In this document: piece after piece, positions 16,415 through 22,971 of the stretch
How the letters are laid out: each line of letters opens with the position of its first letter
How positions within the stretch are numbered: the first letter of the stretch is position 1
NCBI GenBank assembly: GCA_900556785.1
Contig: USQK01000018.1
Span: 1 to 26,579 of the forward strand
From: an uncultured Veillonella sp.
GTDB lineage: Bacteria > Bacillota > Negativicutes > Veillonellales > Veillonellaceae
DNA: 26,579 nt
Reading direction: 5' to 3'
The notes under the pieces: generated by a model
The model's input: only the letters and a program-made list of their open reading frames with translations
Database searches by the model: none
What the model was told of the DNA's origin: nothing
Made by a program: the position numbers and the translations under genes

Positions 16415-17241
16415 ACTTCACCTGTATCTCTTTCAGACTCTTCAGCAATAATCTCTTTTAAAAGTTTAACTTCCTCTTTTGTTAATGGTCGTTCCAATAA
16501 ATCGGGCCTCAATAATCGTGTCCGTTTTAGTGCTTCTTTTTGACGCCATGCAGCAATATTTTTATGATGACCACTGCGTAATACATCTGGTACAGTCCAA
16601 CCTCTAAATTCTGGTGGTTTTGTATATTGTGGGCATTCTAAAAGGGGCTCATAAAAGGAATCCTCTTGGGCCCCACTAGCTGCGCCTAATACACCGGGAA
16701 TCATGCGAGCCACTGCATCAGTAACTACCATAGCTGGCAACTCACCACCGGTCAATACATAATCACCAATAGAAATCGTTTCATCTACAAGATGTTTCTC
16801 TACGCGATAATCTACACCTTCATAATGACCACAAATAAGGACCACTTGATCATAGCTAGCCAATTCACGAGCCTTCTCCTGTGTGAAAGGCTGTCCTGTA
16901 GGTCCCATAAAGATAATACGACGTCGTATACTTTCATTAGGATTACCAATAAGACTCATTTCATCACACATCTCATCTGTGGTATAAATATCATTAATAT
17001 CACTATCATATTGAGCAATAACGGATTCTACGGCTTCAAAAATAGGAGGTGCCATCATAAGCATACCAGCCCCACCACCATATGGTGTATCATCTACTTG
17101 GCCATGCTTATTATGGCTAAAATCTCGAGGATTCGTTACACCCACAGATAGACGTTCTGTCTCAATAGCTCGTTTTATGATGGAATGATTAAAAAACGCA
17201 TCAAAAAAATCTGGAAATAAAGATACAATATCAATACGCAT
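16411..17241 (-). CDS. trmD: tRNA (guanine-37-N1)-methyltransferase
   Basis: TrmD methylates G37 next to the anticodon and prevents +1 frameshifting. The 276-residue product has the SPOUT landmarks YGGGAGMLMM, FMGPTGQPFTQEKA, ICGHYEGVDYRV and the knot region SIGDYVLTGGELPAMV. It is slightly longer than the E. coli enzyme because of an insertion around DINDIYTTDEMCDEM. It lies downstream of rimM but is separated by a strong terminator and 120 nt, so it probably has its own promoter. The rplS gene that commonly follows trmD is absent from this window. Confidence 0.96.
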   Translation of the reverse strand: MRIDIVSLFPDFFDAFFNHSIIKRAIETERLSVGVTNPRDFSHNKHGQVDDTPYGGGAGMLMMAPPIFEAVESVIAQYDSDINDIYTTDEMCDEMSLIGNPNESIRRRIIFMGPTGQPFTQEKARELASYDQVVLICGHYEGVDYRVEKHLVDETISIGDYVLTGGELPAMVVTDAVARMIPGVLGAASGAQEDSFYEPLLECPQYTKPPEFRGWTVPDVLRSGHHKNIAAWRQKEALKRTRLLRPDLLERPLTKEEVKLLKEIIAEESERDTGEV

Positions 17242-17302
17242 AAACCGTCCCCTGTACTTATTAACTCACATTAACCCATTAGTATTATCTATATATAGCT
17301 AT

Positions 17303-17308
17303 ATTATA
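17303..17308 (-). promoter_or_regulatory. trmD: Candidate -10 for trmD
   Basis: A consensus TATAAT on the minus strand lies 62 nt before the trmD ATG, in the gap after the rimM terminator. The -35 (TAGGTA at 17 nt spacing) is poor. The main argument is that transcription must restart after the terminator at 17341-17379. Confidence 0.4.
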
Positions 17309-17340
17309 TAACTTTTACGCTAATATACCTATATGTAGAT

Positions 17341-17379
17341 AAAACAAAACCGCCCAAAGGATTATATCCATTCAGGCGG
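17341..17379 (-). terminator. Terminator overlapping the 3' end of rimM
   Basis: On the minus strand CCGCCTGAATGGAT (17379-17366) pairs with ATCCTTTGGGCGG (17362-17350), about 13 bp with one bulge and two G-U pairs, then TTTTGTTTT. The 5' arm is the last rimM codons and the stop codon lies at the loop. Confidence 0.8.
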
Positions 17380-17859
17380 ATCTACGATCATCAATTTATT
17401 TTCCACATCGATGTCTTTAACGACCTCTTCAATGGCTGCAAATAATTGATCTGGTTCCCCATCTTTGGAGACCACATATACATCATTAGCACCAGGTTGT
17501 AATACATCAGTAACTGTGCCAAGCACGTTACCCATAGTATCTTGTACCTCAAGACCAATGATATCAAAAATATAGTAACGACCTTCTGGCAATTCCACTA
17601 AATCTTCACGACGAACTTGAATTGCTTTCTTACTGAATAGTTCAGCCGTATTGCGATCAGGAATTTCCTTAAAAGATGCTAAAACAAATTGCTTGTGAAA
17701 TCGTGCGGATGCAACGTGGTATTCTTTACCATCGATGTAACAGGCATCCATATGCATAAACCGTTCTGGAAAATCGGTTTGAGGCATAATACGAAGATCA
17801 CCCCGCACACCGTGCGGGGCGATGATAACACCTATTGTGATGAAATCGTTATGCTTCAT
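17362..17859 (-). CDS. rimM: Ribosome maturation factor RimM
   Basis: RimM binds S19 and helps mature the 30S head. The 165-residue product has the N-terminal RimM domain (IGVIIAPHGVRGDLRI), a linker with LPEGRYYIFDIIGLEV, and a C-terminal PRC-barrel ending KLMIVDPPEWI, all typical. Its ATG shares one base with the ylqD stop (TAATG). Its 3' end doubles as part of a terminator hairpin. Confidence 0.96.
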   Translation of the reverse strand: MKHNDFITIGVIIAPHGVRGDLRIMPQTDFPERFMHMDACYIDGKEYHVASARFHKQFVLASFKEIPDRNTAELFSKKAIQVRREDLVELPEGRYYIFDIIGLEVQDTMGNVLGTVTDVLQPGANDVYVVSKDGEPDQLFAAIEEVVKDIDVENKLMIVDPPEWI

Positions 17860-18266
17860 TATTGACGAAACGCAACGATCTTACCGTCTTCTAATAGGAT
17901 TTCAGCGCCCATCAAGGCATCCAAATTATCCCCGATTTTAACGGTAACTGTTTGCTCTAATGTACCTTGAGGAATTTCAGTTCCTAAAGACAACTCCTTA
18001 GCATCCTTCAATTTAGCTGTTACTTCTTCTTTGAAAGCCAAGCGTTTATTTTTTTCTTCGTCGATTTGTTGACGAATAGCAGTAAGACTTGTAGCATCAA
18101 CTTTAGCTGCATCAGCCAAAATACGTTGGGCTTGAAACTCAATTGCTTCCAAATCTTTATTTACCATATCAAGGCGAGTTTCAAGATCGGATACAATTTT
18201 CGCTTTCAAGTCGTCTGTTACTTTTGCTTTTACTGCTACAGGGACACGTAATGTCATTTCTTCCAT
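17859..18266 (-). CDS. ylqD: YlqD-family protein
   Basis: This 135-residue protein matches the YlqD family of Firmicutes in size and in its place between the KH-domain gene and rimM. The first part is beta-rich (MTLRVPVAVKAKVTDDLK). The middle, from about residue 25 to 90, is strongly heptad-like and likely a coiled coil (EEKNKRLAFKEEVTAKLKD). The last 35 residues look like a small beta domain (VTVKIGDNLDALMGAEILLE). Function is unknown; context suggests ribosome or RNA biology. The start is supported by GGGAG 7 nt upstream. Confidence 0.8.
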   Translation of the reverse strand: MEEMTLRVPVAVKAKVTDDLKAKIVSDLETRLDMVNKDLEAIEFQAQRILADAAKVDATSLTAIRQQIDEEKNKRLAFKEEVTAKLKDAKELSLGTEIPQGTLEQTVTVKIGDNLDALMGAEILLEDGKIVAFRQ

Positions 18267-18280
18267 TGGAATACTCCCTT

Positions 18281-18508
18281 TTAGACAATATCAACAGATA
18301 TCTTTTTGTTCTCTTTAATAGCCGCCGCTTTCACCACAGAGCGAATCGCTTTAGCAATTCTACCTTGCTTTCCGATGACTTTACCCATATCCTCTGGGGC
18401 TACATGAAGTTCGTAAACTTCCACATTCCCCTTTTGGACCATGGTAACAGAAACGGCATCAGGCTGCTTCACTAATGATTTCGCAATTAATGAAATTAAT
18501 TCTATCAT
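18281..18508 (-). CDS. khpA: KH-domain RNA-binding protein KhpA (YlqC)
   Basis: This is a 75-residue single type-II KH domain with the RNA-binding GxxG loop (GKQG in MGKVIGKQGRIAKAI). KhpA usually pairs with KhpB/Jag and binds many RNAs. An in-frame GTG directly precedes the chosen ATG; AGAGG lies 6 nt before the GTG and 9 nt before the ATG, so either could start. It sits between rpsP and ylqD, its usual Firmicute location. Confidence 0.92.
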   Translation of the reverse strand: MIELISLIAKSLVKQPDAVSVTMVQKGNVEVYELHVAPEDMGKVIGKQGRIAKAIRSVVKAAAIKENKKISVDIV

Positions 18509-18529
18509 CACAGTATGCCTCTCTATTAA

Positions 18530-18793
18530 TTACTTTTTAGCGTCTGCAAATTTTTGCATAACGCCTTGTTTTTTGAACAAGGAGCGAACAGTGTCAGTAG
18601 GCTGAGCACCTTTAGCTAACCAAGCCAAAGCTTTTTCTTCGTCTACATTAACGATAGCTGGTTGTTTAGTAGCATCATATTGACCAATTGTGTCAACAGG
18701 ACGACCTTCACGTGGAGCACGTGCGTCAGCAACTACGATACGGTAGAAAGGAGCTTTTTTAGCACCTAAACGAGTCAAACGAATTTTTAACAT
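18530..18793 (-). CDS. rpsP: 30S ribosomal protein S16
   Basis: This is an 87-residue S16 with the hallmark start MLKIRLTRLGAKKAPFYR and VADARAPREGR. I place the start at the ATG at 18793, which follows a near-perfect AAGGAGGTGA. An in-frame extension upstream to 18850 is not supported by the family. A short palindrome (GTGAATTTCAC, 18795-18805) lies between the ribosome-binding site and the start codon. It is part of the ffh-rpsP-khpA-ylqD-rimM transcript. Confidence 0.97.
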   Translation of the reverse strand: MLKIRLTRLGAKKAPFYRIVVADARAPREGRPVDTIGQYDATKQPAIVNVDEEKALAWLAKGAQPTDTVRSLFKKQGVMQKFADAKK

Positions 18794-18853
18794 TGTGAAA
18801 TTCACCTCCTTATACTGATGTGGATGGACAAGTTCAGCGCCCCTGCCCATGTA

Positions 18854-20206
18854 TTACATAAACGGCAATTTAGGCATTCCAGGGAAACCGCCCTTACCGC
18901 CACGTAAACCTTGCATGCGCTTCATCATCTTCCGCGCTTCTTCAAATTGTTTCAACAAGCGATTTACATCTTGAACCTGTGTACCAGAACCTAATGCAAT
19001 ACGCTTGCGGCGAGAACCATTAAGAATACTTGGATTTTCTCGCTCTGCCGCCGTCATGGATGTAATGATAGCCTCAATACGACGCACCTCTTTACTATTC
19101 AAATCAAGGTCCTTTAATTGGTCCTTAATTTGCCCCATACCTGGCAACATGCCAATAATATTTTGTAATGGCCCTAACTTTCTCACCTGGTTCATCTGTT
19201 TTAAGAAGTCATCCAAAGTGAAATTGTTTTTAGCCATTTTCTTTGCCATTTCACGAGCTTCTTCTTCATCGATGGCGCCTTGTACATTTTCAATCAATGT
19301 TTTAAAGTCGCCCAAATCGAGAATACGAGAAGCCATGCGGTCTGGATAGAATACATCAAAGCCATCCATTTTTTCGCTCACACCAGTGAACTTGATTGGC
19401 AAGCCTGTTACAGCTTTGATAGATAATGCGGCACCACCGCGCGCATCACCATCAAGTTTAGTAAGGATAACACCATCAACACCTAATTTTTCATTAAATG
19501 TTTGCGCTGTTGTTACCGCATCTTGACCGATCATAGAATCTACAACGAGTAGAATTTCATGAGGTCGAACAGCAGCCTTGATATTGGACAACTCATCCAT
19601 GAGGACTTCATCAATTGCCAAACGACCTGCTGTATCGATGATAACAACATCTTTCAGCATATGCGTGCTTTGCTCTACAGCGCGACGCGCAATATCTACT
19701 GGATTCGCACCAGGTGTTTCATCCGCAAATACAGGAATATCAATTTGCTTACCTACAACTTGCAACTGAGTAATCGCAGCTGGACGATATACGTCGGCAG
19801 CGACAAGCATCGGACGTTTACCTTGTTTACGTAGGTATACAGCTAGTTTACCAGCTGTTGTAGTCTTACCAGCGCCTTGTAAACCAACGAGCATAATAAT
19901 TGTTGGTGGCTTGCTAGAAATCATGATACGACTTTGCGTACCACCCAAGAGAGCCGTTAACTCATCATTTACGATTTTAATAACCGTTTGGGCTGGATTC
20001 AAGGATCCGAACACCTCTTCACCAAGGGCCTTTTCCTTAATGGACTTAACAAAGTCCTTTGCTACCATAAAGTTAACGTCAGCTTCTAATAAAGCTGTAC
20101 GTACCTGACGCAACGCAAGATTGACATCATCTTCTGTAATTTTGCCCTTCCCTTTTAAGGATTGAAAGGCTTCTTGCAGTTTTTCTGACAAGCTATCAAA
20201 TGCCAT
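18854..20206 (-). CDS. ffh: Signal recognition particle protein Ffh (SRP54)
   Basis: Ffh is the SRP GTPase that binds signal peptides and 4.5S/6S RNA and delivers ribosomes to FtsY. The 450-residue product has an N domain, the G domain with GLQGAGKT (108-115), DTAGRL and TKLDGDARGG, and an M domain (NFTLDDFLKQMNQVRKLG, LPGMGQI). It ends in a Met/Gly-rich tail (GGFPGMPKLPFM). Its ATG lies inside the end of ylxM (11-nt overlap). The SRP RNA gene is not seen in this window. Confidence 0.97.
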   Translation of the reverse strand: MAFDSLSEKLQEAFQSLKGKGKITEDDVNLALRQVRTALLEADVNFMVAKDFVKSIKEKALGEEVFGSLNPAQTVIKIVNDELTALLGGTQSRIMISSKPPTIIMLVGLQGAGKTTTAGKLAVYLRKQGKRPMLVAADVYRPAAITQLQVVGKQIDIPVFADETPGANPVDIARRAVEQSTHMLKDVVIIDTAGRLAIDEVLMDELSNIKAAVRPHEILLVVDSMIGQDAVTTAQTFNEKLGVDGVILTKLDGDARGGAALSIKAVTGLPIKFTGVSEKMDGFDVFYPDRMASRILDLGDFKTLIENVQGAIDEEEAREMAKKMAKNNFTLDDFLKQMNQVRKLGPLQNIIGMLPGMGQIKDQLKDLDLNSKEVRRIEAIITSMTAAERENPSILNGSRRKRIALGSGTQVQDVNRLLKQFEEARKMMKRMQGLRGGKGGFPGMPKLPFM

Positions 20207-20531
20207 AATATCCCTCCATTTGCGCCAATACTTGTTGCACCTTAGTTTCGGACAACACCTCTTTAGGCAATGTTGCTTTCAACTGTGAAAGCAAGCCTTC
20301 CCGTTGTTCATATTGTGCCACCAAGTGCAATTTTGATTCGTAATCATTTAAAATGTGTCGAGCACGCTGTAAATTATCGTGTACAGCCTGTCGTGATACG
20401 CCTAATTCCTCAGCAATCTCGCCAAGGGACATATCATCTTCGTGGTGAAGTTGTAAGGACATGCGTTGCTTGTCCGTCAACAATGGCCCATAGAAATCTA
20501 AGAGCAAACTTATGAGCACTCGTTCTTCCAT
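20196..20531 (-). CDS. ylxM: YlxM-family helix-turn-helix protein (UPF0122)
   Basis: This 111-residue protein contains a sigma-region-4-like helix-turn-helix (SLGEIAEELGVSRQAVHDNLQRA). YlxM is almost always encoded immediately before ffh, as here, and has been proposed to affect SRP function. The start has GGAGGTGG upstream. Translation probably couples to ffh by the 11-nt overlap. It is the first gene of the leftward translation/SRP operon. Confidence 0.93.
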   Translation of the reverse strand: MEERVLISLLLDFYGPLLTDKQRMSLQLHHEDDMSLGEIAEELGVSRQAVHDNLQRARHILNDYESKLHLVAQYEQREGLLSQLKATLPKEVLSETKVQQVLAQMEGYYGI

Positions 20532-20571
20532 TTCGCCACCTCCATCACTGTCAAGTCATATTACTTTACAT

Positions 20572-20600
20572 ATGGTACAGTATAAAAAAAGATGTGTCAA
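20572..20600 (-). promoter_or_regulatory. Promoter of the ylxM-ffh-rpsP operon
   Basis: On the minus strand a consensus TTGACA (20595-20600) is followed after exactly 17 nt by TACCAT (20572-20577), 4 of 6 matches. The predicted leader to the ylxM ATG is about 35 nt. An imperfect inverted repeat (about 20590-20618) overlaps the -35. Confidence 0.55.
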
Positions 20601-20666
20601 GTAGAAATACTTAACATCTAAATTATAGAGAATTATTTTCATATTTTACTTTTATATCTACTGTAA

Positions 20667-20680
20667 TATGCTATAATAAA
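20667..20680 (+). promoter_or_regulatory. rclA: rclA promoter (extended -10)
   Basis: TATGCTATAATAAA holds a perfect TATAAT (20672-20677) with the TGn extension. The -35 is weak (CTTTTA at 17 nt). The same 14-mer occurs at the ruvC promoter. AGGAGG at 20708-20713 precedes the ATG at 20720. Confidence 0.65.
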
Positions 20681-20719
20681 CATATCTAATATTTTCAATA
20701 TAAAGACAGGAGGTATTGT

Positions 20720-22045
20720 ATGAATACCAAACATTATGATCTTATCGTTCTAGGTTTCGGCAAAGCCGGTAAAACATTAGCTGCTAAATTTGGCTCTATG
20801 GGTAAATCCGTAGCTATGATTGAAGAAAACCCACTTATGTATGGTGGCACATGTATTAATATTGCATGTATCCCAACTAAAACGATGATTATAGCCGCAT
20901 CAAAAGGCTTATCTTATGATCAAGTATTAAACCAACGCGAGGTAGTTACATCTCGTTTACGTAATAAAAACTTCGGTATGCTAGACACTAATGAACATGT
21001 CGATGTATATACTGGACATGGTGAATTCATTAGTAATAAAGAAATCGCCGTTACAGCTGGGGAAGACAAAATCATCTTATGTGGTGAAACAATTATTATT
21101 AACACTGGTGCTGTAGCGATTAAGCCTAACATTGATGGCATCAGCGCAGCAACAGGCTTCTATAATAGCACAGATATTCAACAATTATCCCCTCAACCAA
21201 GTACACTAGGCGTCATCGGCGCGGGCCCAATCGGCCTTGAATTTGCCAGTCTATATGCTAAACTAGGTACAAAGGTAACAGTATTTAATATTGAATCTGG
21301 CATCTTAAAACGGGAGGAACCGATCGTACAAGAATTAGCTAATGAGTACTTGACTGAGCAAGGTATTACTATTCTTAACGATGTAACATTAAACTCTGTA
21401 TCTAATGATGGCAACAAACCTGTTATTACTGCAAATGGTCAAAACTATACGTTTGATGCTGTTTTATATGCTACAGGTCGCAAGCCAAATACAGCTAACA
21501 TCGGTTTAGAAAATACAGATATTACTACTAACGAACGCGGCGCTATCGTAGTTAATGATACGTGTGAAAGCTCCGTTCCTGGTGTATATGCAGTAGGCGA
21601 TGTAAACGGTGGTCCTCAATTTACGTATATTTCTCTCGATGACTTCCGCATTGTATTTGGTGCACTTACAGGAAATGGCCAATACACATTAAAAGATCGC
21701 AAAAATATTCCTTACACAACATTTTTAACACCTCCACTGGCTCGTGTAGGTCTCACAGAAGAAGATGCTATCAACAAAGGATATACAGTTAAAACTAAAG
21801 AAATACTCGTAGCCACCATGCCAAGAGCTCATGTAAACGACTATTTAAAAGGTGCTTTTAAAATTGTAGTAAATGCAGATAACGATTTAATCCTTGGTGC
21901 TACACTTTATTCTCAAGGTGCTGAAGAGTTGATTAACCTCATTAAAATGGCTATGGACAACAACATTCCATATACATATTTCAAAAATCAAATCTTCACA
22001 CATCCTACCATGGCAGAAAACCTAAACGACCTTTGTAACTTTTAA
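20720..22045 (+). CDS. rclA: RclA-type flavoprotein disulfide reductase (putative Cu(II) reductase)
   Basis: This 441-residue class I pyridine nucleotide-disulfide oxidoreductase matches E. coli RclA in length and distinctive segments as I recall them: GFGKAGKTLA at the FAD site (12-21), YGGTCINIACIPTK with redox Cys45/Cys50, FTYISLDDFRIV, TPPLARVGLTEEDA and IFTHPTMAENLNDL with the His428/Glu433 pair. The NAD(P) motif GAGPIGLEFAS is intact. E. coli RclA protects against hypochlorous acid and has been reported to reduce Cu(II) to Cu(I) with NADH. The same activity here is inferred. The gene is monocistronic and divergent from ylxM. No RclR-like regulator or rclBC is in the window. A copper ATPase gene lies 0.9 kb downstream on the other strand. 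General dihydrolipoamide dehydrogenase or glutathione reductase activity is less likely. Confidence 0.87.
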   Translation: MNTKHYDLIVLGFGKAGKTLAAKFGSMGKSVAMIEENPLMYGGTCINIACIPTKTMIIAASKGLSYDQVLNQREVVTSRLRNKNFGMLDTNEHVDVYTGHGEFISNKEIAVTAGEDKIILCGETIIINTGAVAIKPNIDGISAATGFYNSTDIQQLSPQPSTLGVIGAGPIGLEFASLYAKLGTKVTVFNIESGILKREEPIVQELANEYLTEQGITILNDVTLNSVSNDGNKPVITANGQNYTFDAVLYATGRKPNTANIGLENTDITTNERGAIVVNDTCESSVPGVYAVGDVNGGPQFTYISLDDFRIVFGALTGNGQYTLKDRKNIPYTTFLTPPLARVGLTEEDAINKGYTVKTKEILVATMPRAHVNDYLKGAFKIVVNADNDLILGATLYSQGAEELINLIKMAMDNNIPYTYFKNQIFTHPTMAENLNDLCNF

Positions 22046-22084
22046 TGCCATAAACAAACTCAATAACAATTGATATATACTGAA

Positions 22085-22133
22085 AAATAAAAGGGCGTTC
22101 ATTAGCATATATATTAGCTAATGAGCGCCCTTT
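22085..22133. terminator. Bidirectional terminator between rclA and the ECF gene
   Basis: AAAGGGCG-t-TCATTAGC (22090-22106) pairs with GCTAATGA-g-CGCCCTTT (22117-22133): two 8-bp blocks split by one mismatch, with a 10-nt loop. On the minus strand it runs into TTTTATTTTTC, so it is strongest leftward, for the ECF gene. Rightward it has a shorter T run after rclA. Confidence 0.8.
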
Positions 22134-22139
22134 AACTAT

Positions 22140-22271
22140 TTAGAAAATATCTAGACTGCCATAGGTAGGTTTTTCTGCGGCCGGGAGAAATTCTGCAAGC
22201 TTCGTATGAATATTAAGATAGTTCCATATAGCATCTGCAATTGTTCTCTCTATTAGTTTTTTGTAAATAAT
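22140..22271 (-). other. 43-codon orphan reading frame after the ECF gene
   Basis: On the minus strand, from an upstream in-frame TAG, an open frame of 43 codons ends at TAA (22140-22142) just before the terminator. It overlaps the ECF gene's last codons. The translation is protein-like (ADAIWNYLNIHTKLAEFLP then EKPTYGSLDIF) with ordinary codons. It has no ATG, GTG or TTG start and no ribosome-binding site. It may be the tail of a decayed gene, or chance. I could not assign a family. Confidence 0.3.
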
Positions 22272-22780
22272 CTACGTACTACCTTTTGTAGTTTTGGTGT
22301 CAATATAATAGCCACCACAATACCTGCAGCACTTGTAATCAAGGAGTATTGAATTTTGCTAGCTGCTACGGCTGCACTTTCAAGAACAAACCACCATGCT
22401 AAGAAATAGCCAAATGCAGTCCAAATTGTACCAATAATAAGAGCAATCAAAATACGTGTAAAGGATGCTGTGGGCTTTGTGATGGATGGTGGCAAGTAAC
22501 CTGCTGTCATACCACCTACAATAAGACCTGCAATACCTTTAATAAAGAAAGAGAATACAATGTATTGAGTATGTCCACCAAAGAGGTCAAATAATGCAGA
22601 ACCAATAGCCGCACCTAAACCACCATATAAACCGCCAAAAAGAATGGATGACGTAAATAATGCAGCAGATCCTAAGTGAACCATGGCCCCACCTGGTATT
22701 TCAATGCGAATCGTTGTTGCTACTGCACATAAGGCAGCAATAAATCCAATATATACAATATCGCGCGTCTTTAATTTCAT
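22253..22780 (-). CDS. ECF transporter S component (substrate unassigned)
   Basis: This 175-residue, very hydrophobic protein has about six membrane segments. The pattern is that of substrate-binding S components of energy-coupling-factor vitamin/metal importers: a short basic N-terminus (MKLKTRDIVYIGFIAAL), a conserved VHLGSAALFTSSILFGGLYG, then GSALFDLFGGHTQY and FFIKGIAGLIVGG. It resembles the ECF-ribofla_trS-type group, but substrate cannot be read by eye. No EcfA/EcfT genes are nearby, so it probably shares a central ECF module (group II). I see no riboswitch in its short leader. The start is supported by GAGGAG 7 nt before the ATG. Confidence 0.82.
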   Translation of the reverse strand: MKLKTRDIVYIGFIAALCAVATTIRIEIPGGAMVHLGSAALFTSSILFGGLYGGLGAAIGSALFDLFGGHTQYIVFSFFIKGIAGLIVGGMTAGYLPPSITKPTASFTRILIALIIGTIWTAFGYFLAWWFVLESAAVAASKIQYSLITSAAGIVVAIILTPKLQKVVRRLFTKN

Positions 22781-22816
22781 AATCTAGCTCCTCTCTTTTA
22801 GCTGAATAACTATATT

Positions 22817-22822
22817 TAGTAT
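22817..22822 (-). promoter_or_regulatory. Candidate promoter of the ECF gene
   Basis: On the minus strand TTTGTTATACT gives an extended -10 (TGT then TATACT) about 40 nt before the ATG at 22780. The -35 is weak. Confidence 0.45.
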
Positions 22823-22886
22823 AACAAATCTCACTCAGTCTAAAAACACTAATTTCATAGGATTTAAATATATAGTCAGATTTATA

Positions 22887-22920
22887 ATAAAGCACCTATA
22901 CCATGGTATAGGTGCTTTAT
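22887..22920 (-). terminator. Terminator of copA; perfect 34-bp palindrome
   Basis: Positions 22887-22903 and 22904-22920 are perfect inverse complements (core CACCTATACCATGGTATAGG). As RNA this folds to a stem with a 4-nt loop, about 50 nt after the copA stop. The following T tract is interrupted (TTTATTATAAA), so termination may be moderate. Confidence 0.65.
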
Positions 22921-22971
22921 AAACTTTAATCAACTCTATCACATATTATATGTTATAAGATACAAATTAAA

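Noticed and set aside
18794..18850. N-terminal extension of S16 (19 extra residues)
   Set aside because: The S16 family starts at MLKIRL, and the strong AAGGAGG lies directly before that ATG, inside the would-be extension.
20549..20554. Second TTGACA on the minus strand near ylxM
   Set aside because: A matching -10 would fall at the ylxM start codon, so it cannot serve this gene. The promoter at 20572-20600 fits better.
22781..22886. Possible vitamin riboswitch upstream of the ECF S component
   Set aside because: The leader from the likely promoter is only about 30-40 nt and shows no conserved riboswitch core.
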